Shown in pieces: positions 50,492 to 55,850 of a stretch of 55,850 nt of DNA. Below the pieces are notes generated by a model that was given only the letters and a program-made list of their open reading frames with translations, ran no database searches and was not told the DNA's origin. This stretch comes from CAWGCE01 sp964480915 (GTDB taxonomy: Bacteria; Planctomycetota; Planctomycetia; Pirellulales; Pirellulaceae). The stretch is from assembly GCA_964480915.1 (NCBI GenBank), contig CAYZRS010000034.1:1-55850 (forward strand), read 5' to 3'. The translations under genes and the position numbers were made by a program. How positions within the stretch are numbered: the stretch's first letter is position 1; every line of letters starts with the position of its first letter.

Positions 50492-52966
50492 ATGGATTTG
50501 TCGAGTATCTACGAAAAGCTTGGAGCATTCTATCTAGGCAAGAGTTTTGACGTGGCCGCTGGCGAGCTGGCAGAAGAAGAGCTGGTGCTGTACGACTCGA
50601 AAGACCTCTGCACGCATGCGGTCATCGTCGGCATGACCGGTAGCGGGAAGACGGGACTCGGTGTGGGGCTCATCGAAGAGGCCGCCATCGATGGCATCCC
50701 TTCGTTGGTGATCGACCCCAAGGGGGACCTGACCAATCTGATGCTCAATTATCCCGACCTGCGGCCCGAGGATCTGGCTCAGTGGATCAGCGCCGATGAT
50801 GCGAGCCGCGCTGGCAAGACGGTAGAAGAATTCGCTGCTGAACAAGCCGGCATGTGGAAAAAGGGAATTGAAGATTGGGGGCAGACGGGCGAGCGCATTC
50901 GGAAGTTGGGCGACGCGACCGAGGTCAACATCTATACGCCAGGAAGCGATGCGGGCATTCCCATTTCGATCCTGTCATCTTTCGCTGTGCCGCCGGCAGC
51001 TGTGCTGGCCGATGCCGACATGTTCCGAGACCGAGTCTCGACGACGGCGACGAGCATTCTGACGTTGCTCGGTATTGATGCCGACCCGATCCAATCTCGT
51101 GAGCACATTCTGCTGACGACGATCTTTGACCATTGTTGGAAGAACAATCTGAGCATGGACTTGGGGACGCTGATTCAGATGGTGCAAACTCCGCCGGTGC
51201 AAAAGATCGGCGTGATGGACTTGGAATCATTCTTCAATTCGAAAGATCGCTTTTCGCTGGCCATGTCGATGAATAACCTGCTCGCAGCGCCAGGGTTTTC
51301 GGCTTGGATGACCGGCGAGCCGCTCGATATCGATCGTCTGCTCTACACTCCCAGTGGCAAACCGAAAACATCGATCTTCTACATTGCGCACCTTTCGGAA
51401 ACCGAACGAACATTTTTCATCTCGTTACTGTTGAATCAGACACTCGGTTGGATGCGCAGTCGACCCGGTACGAATAGCCTGCGGGCGATGCTCTACATCG
51501 ACGAGATTTTTGGACTGATGCCGCCGGTTGCCGAACCACCGACAAAGAAACCGCTGCTCACATTGCTCAAGCAGGCACGCGCGTATGGGTTGGGACTGGT
51601 GTTGGCCACGCAGAACCCAGTCGATCTCGACTACAAAGGTCTGTCGAACACGGGAACTTGGTTTCTAGGACGATTGCAAACCGACCAGGACAAGCAGCGA
51701 GTGCTCGACGGTTTGGAAGGTGCCTCGGCCGAAGCGGGCAGTGGTTTCAATCGAGGCGAGATGGCAAACATCCTGTCGGGCGTCGGAAAACGAGTCTTCT
51801 TGCTCCATAACGTGCACGAATCTCATCCGGTTACTTTTCATACCCGGTGGTGTTTGTCTTACCTTGCCGGTCCCATGACGCGGACGCAAATTAAGAAGTT
51901 GATGGCGGCCAAAAAGAATGTGGCTGCGGCCGAGCCAGCCTTTGCCGCGGCAGCGCCAGCCATGCCTGCGGCTGTGGCGGCACCGCCCGTCGCGGCGGTC
52001 GAAACGGCGCCGCCTCCGCAAAGACCAGTCCTGCCGCCCGATATTCCGCAGGTCTTCTTGCCGGTGCGACGGGCTCACGGTGCGGAACCGATATCCTACG
52101 AGCCGCGTTTGCTGGCGCTCGGGAAATTGCACTTTGTCGATACCCGGCGAGGGCTGAATGCGGACGAGATGCTTTCCATGATGATGTCGCTTGACGCCGG
52201 CGCGTTCGGCATCGATTGGGAAGAGGCCGTTTCGCTCGAGATCACCGATGACGATCTTGACCGCGAACCAATGGCGGGTGGTGTGTTCGGCGATGTCCCT
52301 AGCGAGGCAGGGAAATCCAAAAGCTATACCACCTGGAAGAAGCAGCTGGCCGATCACCTTTATCGTTCGCGACGATATCGATTATTCAAAGCGGTCAAGT
52401 TGGGCGAAATTTCGGAAGCGGGCGAAAGTGAACGCGAGTTTCGCATCCGCCTCTCCGATCGAGCGCGCGAAGAACGCGACGAGCAGATCGAAAAGTTGCG
52501 TTCGAAGTACGCTTCGAAATTGAACACGTTGGAGGAGCGCTTGCGGAAGGCAGAGCAACGCTTCGAACGTGAACAACAGGAAGCGGCCGGCGCGAAGTGG
52601 CAAAGTATGATTTCGACCGGTGCGACCATTCTGGGGGCTGTGATGGGACGCCGCATGATCAGTTCGACCAATGTGGGCCGCGCTGCAACCGCCGCGCGGG
52701 GTGTCGGACGTGCTCGCAAGCAAGCCGATGACGTCGATCGGGCTCGCGAGGATATCGACACGTACACTGAGAAACTCGAAGACATGGAGAACGAGTTGGC
52801 CTCGGAAATCGAAGAAATCGAAGATCGCTTCGATGTTGACGCGCTGGAACTTGACGAACTGATGCTCAAACCGCGCAAGAGCGATATTGATATCCGGCAC
52901 TTGGCGTTAGCGTGGGTTCCCTTTGGCCGAGATGCGGCAGGCGGAAAAGTTCCGCTCTACCAGTAA
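50492..52966 (+). CDS. HerA/FtsK-like ATP-binding protein
   Basis: This 824-residue cytoplasmic P-loop ATPase of the HerA/DUF87 group has Walker A GMTGSGKT at 47-54, VIDPKGDLTN near 74-83, and a Walker B-like MLYIDEIFG near 345. Conserved ATQNPVDLDYKGL is near 380. A Pro/Ala-rich linker at about 490-525 separates it from a C-terminal domain with a coiled coil (about 655-715). A short hydrophobic patch (about 720-735) and a final RHLALAWVPF motif follow. Homologues act on DNA or as motors for repair/defence. The ATG at 50492 is preceded by AGGAG, and 14 codons upstream in frame are unlike the family. Confidence 0.85.
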   Translation: MDLSSIYEKLGAFYLGKSFDVAAGELAEEELVLYDSKDLCTHAVIVGMTGSGKTGLGVGLIEEAAIDGIPSLVIDPKGDLTNLMLNYPDLRPEDLAQWISADDASRAGKTVEEFAAEQAGMWKKGIEDWGQTGERIRKLGDATEVNIYTPGSDAGIPISILSSFAVPPAAVLADADMFRDRVSTTATSILTLLGIDADPIQSREHILLTTIFDHCWKNNLSMDLGTLIQMVQTPPVQKIGVMDLESFFNSKDRFSLAMSMNNLLAAPGFSAWMTGEPLDIDRLLYTPSGKPKTSIFYIAHLSETERTFFISLLLNQTLGWMRSRPGTNSLRAMLYIDEIFGLMPPVAEPPTKKPLLTLLKQARAYGLGLVLATQNPVDLDYKGLSNTGTWFLGRLQTDQDKQRVLDGLEGASAEAGSGFNRGEMANILSGVGKRVFLLHNVHESHPVTFHTRWCLSYLAGPMTRTQIKKLMAAKKNVAAAEPAFAAAAPAMPAAVAAPPVAAVETAPPPQRPVLPPDIPQVFLPVRRAHGAEPISYEPRLLALGKLHFVDTRRGLNADEMLSMMMSLDAGAFGIDWEEAVSLEITDDDLDREPMAGGVFGDVPSEAGKSKSYTTWKKQLADHLYRSRRYRLFKAVKLGEISEAGESEREFRIRLSDRAREERDEQIEKLRSKYASKLNTLEERLRKAEQRFEREQQEAAGAKWQSMISTGATILGAVMGRRMISSTNVGRAATAARGVGRARKQADDVDRAREDIDTYTEKLEDMENELASEIEEIEDRFDVDALELDELMLKPRKSDIDIRHLALAWVPFGRDAAGGKVPLYQ

Positions 52967-53052
52967 CGGCAACGGCAGTCGTGCGACCCGACGGTGGGTG
53001 TGCCTAACGTCCGATGGGAAAGAATGCAAAAGAGTGTTGTTAGCTGCGTTCG

Positions 53053-53072
53053 TTCAATCGCGGTTGATTGAA
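53053..53072 (+). promoter_or_regulatory. Inverted repeat before oxidase genes
   Basis: TTCAATC (53053-53059) and GATTGAA (53066-53072) form a 7-bp inverted repeat about 54 bases before the oxidase start. It could be an operator for a redox or stress regulator. No T-run follows. Confidence 0.4.
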
Positions 53073-53125
53073 TAGCCACGGTAAGTAATCGGTTCCGCGC
53101 CCTTTGCCTATGTTGAGCAAGGCTC

Positions 53126-54583
53126 ATGAACGACGTATTTCCGGTAAATGACTACGGTCCGCTGATGCCAGGGCTGGTGATGGGGGGCGTCGCCATCGTG
53201 CATGTCTTCCTGGCACAATTTGCCGTGGGTGGTGGGTTCTTATTGTGCTACTTCCAGTGGCTCGCGATTAAGAAGAAGTGTCCCTTCGCTCGTGAATTCG
53301 TGGCGGGCTATTTCAAAGTCCTGGTGATGGTCAGCTTCATTCTTGGGGCGCTAACCGGTGTCGCGATCTGGTTCACTGCGATTCAGGTCAGTTCCGGGAC
53401 GATTGGCGCGATGGTCCGCAACTTTCATTGGTTATGGGCCATCGAGTGGACATTCTTCTGTCTAGAGATCGCTGCCGGGTATTGTTTTTACCGATGCCAC
53501 ACGCGGATCAGTGATCGAAGTGGCATGATCTTGTTGCTAATCTATTGTGTCGCGGCGTGGATGAGCCTGTTCATTATCAATGGCATTTTGTCTTGGCAGT
53601 TGACTCCCGGACGTTGGCTAGAAACGCGCAGCGTGGTGGACGGGTTTTTCAACCCTAGCTTTTGGCCTAGCTTGCTGTTCCGCACCGTCGTCTCCACGAC
53701 GCTCGCCGCGTTGGCGGCTTGTGTTGTCGTGAATTGGATGGATATTGATCGATCGGCCAAGACGCAGTTGATCAACCGAGTCTCTCACTTGCTCATCCCA
53801 ATGGTGGCGATGCCGCTGCTCGGTGGCTGGTTTCTGGCCGTCATTCCGGCCGATAGCCGCAGTTGGGTGATGGGCGGCAGTGCGGCGATGATGCTGTTCT
53901 TTAGCGTTTCGATCGCCGCGTCGCTGGCGATTGGCGCCTATGCCATGGTCGGCATGGTGTGGCAGAAAATGTACATCAATGGAGCCACAGCGACGCTGCT
54001 GTTGATGTTGGCTTTTGGTGCCACGGCGGGCGGTGAGTTTGTTCGCGAAGGAGCCCGCAAGCCGTTTACGATCCGACAAGTTCTGTATTCCAATTCGATT
54101 CGCCCCGAGGACGTCGAGCGACTGCGCGAGGTCGGCTGTTTGGCGGACGACCCTTATCCGATCCGTGATGCGGGCGCCTACCCAGACGAGCAACTGCGCG
54201 AGGGGGCACGCGTCTTTCGCCGTCAATGCGCCGTCTGTCACACCGTCAAAGGTGCCAATGCCGTTGTGCATTTGACCGGTTCCTGGGATATCGACCAAAT
54301 GCGCATGAACATCGCCAAGCTGCAGCACACAAAACCGTTCATGCCTCCGTTTGCGGGCACCGCGGCCGAACTGGAGTCCTTGGTGCAGTTCATACTCTGG
54401 TCCAGTGCCGGTTCGCCAGCCACCCGGGTTCCTGACGATCAGGCGGTCAATCACGAGACGCTGCGACAGATCACCCATTGGCTTGAAGAGGCGGGTACAA
54501 AACCGGGAGTGTTTGATCGGAACCACCATGCTCCGTCAAAGTCGGACAAGAGTGATTCCGACACGGGGGCGAATCATGGATAG
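53126..54583 (+). CDS. Cytochrome bd-like oxidase subunit I with cytochrome c domain
   Basis: This 485-residue inner-membrane protein has about nine hydrophobic helices at 15-320. The first half resembles the CydA-type quinol oxidase core (FAVGGGFLLCYFQW, FILGALTGVAIWF, NFHWLWAIEWTFFCLEIAAG). It carries a soluble c-type haem domain at about 350-440. The haem motif is CAVCH at 368-372, and the likely Met ligand is in HTKPFMPPF. The periplasmic fusion suggests electrons arrive from cytochrome c rather than only from quinol. The gene overlaps the next by eight bases. The substrate (O2 or another acceptor) is unproven. Confidence 0.85.
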   Translation: MNDVFPVNDYGPLMPGLVMGGVAIVHVFLAQFAVGGGFLLCYFQWLAIKKKCPFAREFVAGYFKVLVMVSFILGALTGVAIWFTAIQVSSGTIGAMVRNFHWLWAIEWTFFCLEIAAGYCFYRCHTRISDRSGMILLLIYCVAAWMSLFIINGILSWQLTPGRWLETRSVVDGFFNPSFWPSLLFRTVVSTTLAALAACVVVNWMDIDRSAKTQLINRVSHLLIPMVAMPLLGGWFLAVIPADSRSWVMGGSAAMMLFFSVSIAASLAIGAYAMVGMVWQKMYINGATATLLLMLAFGATAGGEFVREGARKPFTIRQVLYSNSIRPEDVERLREVGCLADDPYPIRDAGAYPDEQLREGARVFRRQCAVCHTVKGANAVVHLTGSWDIDQMRMNIAKLQHTKPFMPPFAGTAAELESLVQFILWSSAGSPATRVPDDQAVNHETLRQITHWLEEAGTKPGVFDRNHHAPSKSDKSDSDTGANHG

Positions 54584-55673
54584 CCCGTTTCCGTTCGGTT
54601 TTCCGACACCAACGGCCAGCTACTTAGCGCTTTACGTCTTCACGTTTGCGTTGCATCAGTTCTTCATGCACTACGTTCTGGCCGGGTCGATATATGTTGG
54701 CTGGTGTTCGCTATTTCCCGGAACCGGTACACCACGGGGTGAACAGGCGTTGGCGATCGCGATTCGGGATTGGTTGCCTTTCTTACTCAGTGCGGCAATC
54801 ACAGCAGGCGTGGCCCCGCTGCTGTTCGTGCAGATCGTTTATCCGAAACACTTTTATACGGCGAACCTGTTGTTATCGTGGAAATGGATGATCGTCGTGC
54901 CGATTCTGATCGTCGCGTTTTATCTCCTCTACTTACAAAAGAGCCGCCTGATCGGCCGCTGGTCGCTCGCCGGGCGCGCAATGGTGAGCACGATTACCGC
55001 AGGTTGTTTCTTATTTGTGGGGTTTTGCTGGACGGCCAATCACATGCTGGGTAACGACGAAGCGATGTGGCCGACGATTTACGAGACGGGCGTTCTGAAT
55101 CTTAACCTGGGGCAAGTCGCCGCTCGTTCGACTGTCTGGATCAGCGGTTCGTTTGCGTCGCTGGCGCTATTCGCAGCCTGGCAGTTACGGAGAAACCAAG
55201 AGACGTCGTCAGCCTATGTCGGGCGGATGGTTGCGATGGGCGCAGGCGGGGCGATCGTCTCGACCTGTGCGGCCGGTCTGTACTGGATGTTGATTCAAGA
55301 GGAGGCTCGCGCTTTAGTGAGCGGCGCGGTTGGCTGGCCCTATCTGGCGCTGGCTTTCGGCGGAGTGCTTATCCAGCTGATGGGCTGGTTGTTCGTTCGA
55401 AGAACTGGGGTGTTGTCCAACGGCGCTCTGTCGATCTGTTCGGTCGGTCTCTTCTGTTCTTTGATCGGAGCCAGCGTGGTGCGCGAGGTGCTGCGTCTGC
55501 AGGCCATCGAGATCAGCTCGCTTTACGTTCGTCATGCCGAAGCGAGTGAGATTGGCGGACTGAGTTTGTTCCTGATCTTTGCGGTGATCAACACGGCGGC
55601 AATCGGGTACTGCGTTTGGTTGGTCCGAAAAGAGTTGCCTGCGGAGAAAGAGCCAGCTTCGACGCGACGATAG
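54576..55673 (+). CDS. Membrane partner of cytochrome bd-like oxidase
   Basis: This 365-residue membrane protein has about nine helices and starts MDSPFPFGFPTPTAS, with a His-rich first helix (LYVFTFALHQFFMHYVL). The ATG lies in the end of the previous gene (8-base overlap), which fixes the start and shows tight coupling. It is in the position of a second oxidase subunit but is not a clear CydB; it could itself carry haem ligands (His in helices 1, 3 and 4). The function is inferred from its neighbour. Confidence 0.78.
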   Translation: MDSPFPFGFPTPTASYLALYVFTFALHQFFMHYVLAGSIYVGWCSLFPGTGTPRGEQALAIAIRDWLPFLLSAAITAGVAPLLFVQIVYPKHFYTANLLLSWKWMIVVPILIVAFYLLYLQKSRLIGRWSLAGRAMVSTITAGCFLFVGFCWTANHMLGNDEAMWPTIYETGVLNLNLGQVAARSTVWISGSFASLALFAAWQLRRNQETSSAYVGRMVAMGAGGAIVSTCAAGLYWMLIQEEARALVSGAVGWPYLALAFGGVLIQLMGWLFVRRTGVLSNGALSICSVGLFCSLIGASVVREVLRLQAIEISSLYVRHAEASEIGGLSLFLIFAVINTAAIGYCVWLVRKELPAEKEPASTRR

Positions 55674-55685
55674 AACGCGTCGCTC

Positions 55686-55850
55686 TTAGAAGTCTCCCGC
55701 CGCCCAGTTCTCGATGGAGTGCTTTGTCGGAACTTGCCAGATCATGAACCCCACGAGGATCGCGGCGACGACGAGGCTGAGCAGATTTCCATCCAGGAAG
55801 TGGATGATGATGTTCAGGAAGGCTCCCCCTTCCAAAATTCCTGCCGCTAG
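55686..55850 (-). CDS. C-terminus of membrane protein, cut by window edge
   Basis: These are the last 54 codons of a minus-strand gene that starts beyond the right edge. The protein reads LAAGILEGGAFLNII, then a hydrophobic helix (LLSLVVAAILVGFMIW), and ends SIENWAAGDF before TAA. It is convergent with the oxidase operon with 12 bases between stops. The family is not recognisable. Confidence 0.7.
   Translation of the reverse strand, partial: LAAGILEGGAFLNIIIHFLDGNLLSLVVAAILVGFMIWQVPTKHSIENWAAGDF

Overview
The window looks like a chromosomal piece of a Planctomycetota bacterium, most likely a Pirellulales-type member. The evidence is family content: a DUF1559 pseudopilin-like protein, three PEP-CTERM secreted proteins (one with dockerin-like repeats), a CPXCG cysteine-rich protein, a type III polyketide synthase cluster, and a cytochrome bd-like oxidase with a fused cytochrome c domain. 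Starts are often GTG or TTG, and neighbouring genes often overlap by a few bases. The assignment rests on recognising these families by eye; no database search was run.

Left part (1-25 kb). A YhaO/SbcD-like phosphoesterase with degenerate metal motifs overlaps a giant YhaN/SbcC-like ATPase that has a membrane hairpin and a long acidic tail. Then come a peptide transporter, a small haem-binding protein, tRNA-Val(UAC), a dockerin/PEP-CTERM protein, a DUF1559 protein, an assembly gap flanked by a 55-bp duplication, another PEP-CTERM protein, an MMPL transporter coupled to a YbjN-like protein, a CPXCG protein, and a hybrid histidine kinase. A three-gene overlapping cluster follows: methyltransferase, FAD oxidoreductase and type III PKS.

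Middle part (24-31 kb). An SPFH membrane protein and an Arc-like ribbon-helix-helix protein lie behind a phased GATAT operator-like array. The two genes are separated by a second assembly gap that looks artefactual. Then come an Uup-type ABC-F ATPase, a PEP-CTERM protein and a flavoprotein-SelD fusion.

Right part (31-50 kb). A type II secretion / type IV pilus hybrid machine fills this region. One minus-strand operon runs response regulator, histidine kinase, STAS protein, GspE, GspF, PilM-, PilN-, PilO- and PilP/GspC-like proteins, secretin and a small charged protein. The major pseudopilin gspG and a plus-strand HD-GYP gene come next. A second minus-strand operon encodes four minor pseudopilins. 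Three of these carry large C-terminal extracellular domains that look like a PKD domain, a carbohydrate-binding module and a LamG/concanavalin-like domain. GspE has an MshEN domain, so cyclic di-GMP control is plausible. No prepilin peptidase is present in the window. I consider this the most interesting system here.

Right end (50-55.85 kb). A HerA/FtsK-like ATPase is followed by a two-gene cytochrome bd-like oxidase with a fused c-type haem domain, and by the C-terminal piece of a minus-strand membrane protein cut by the window edge.
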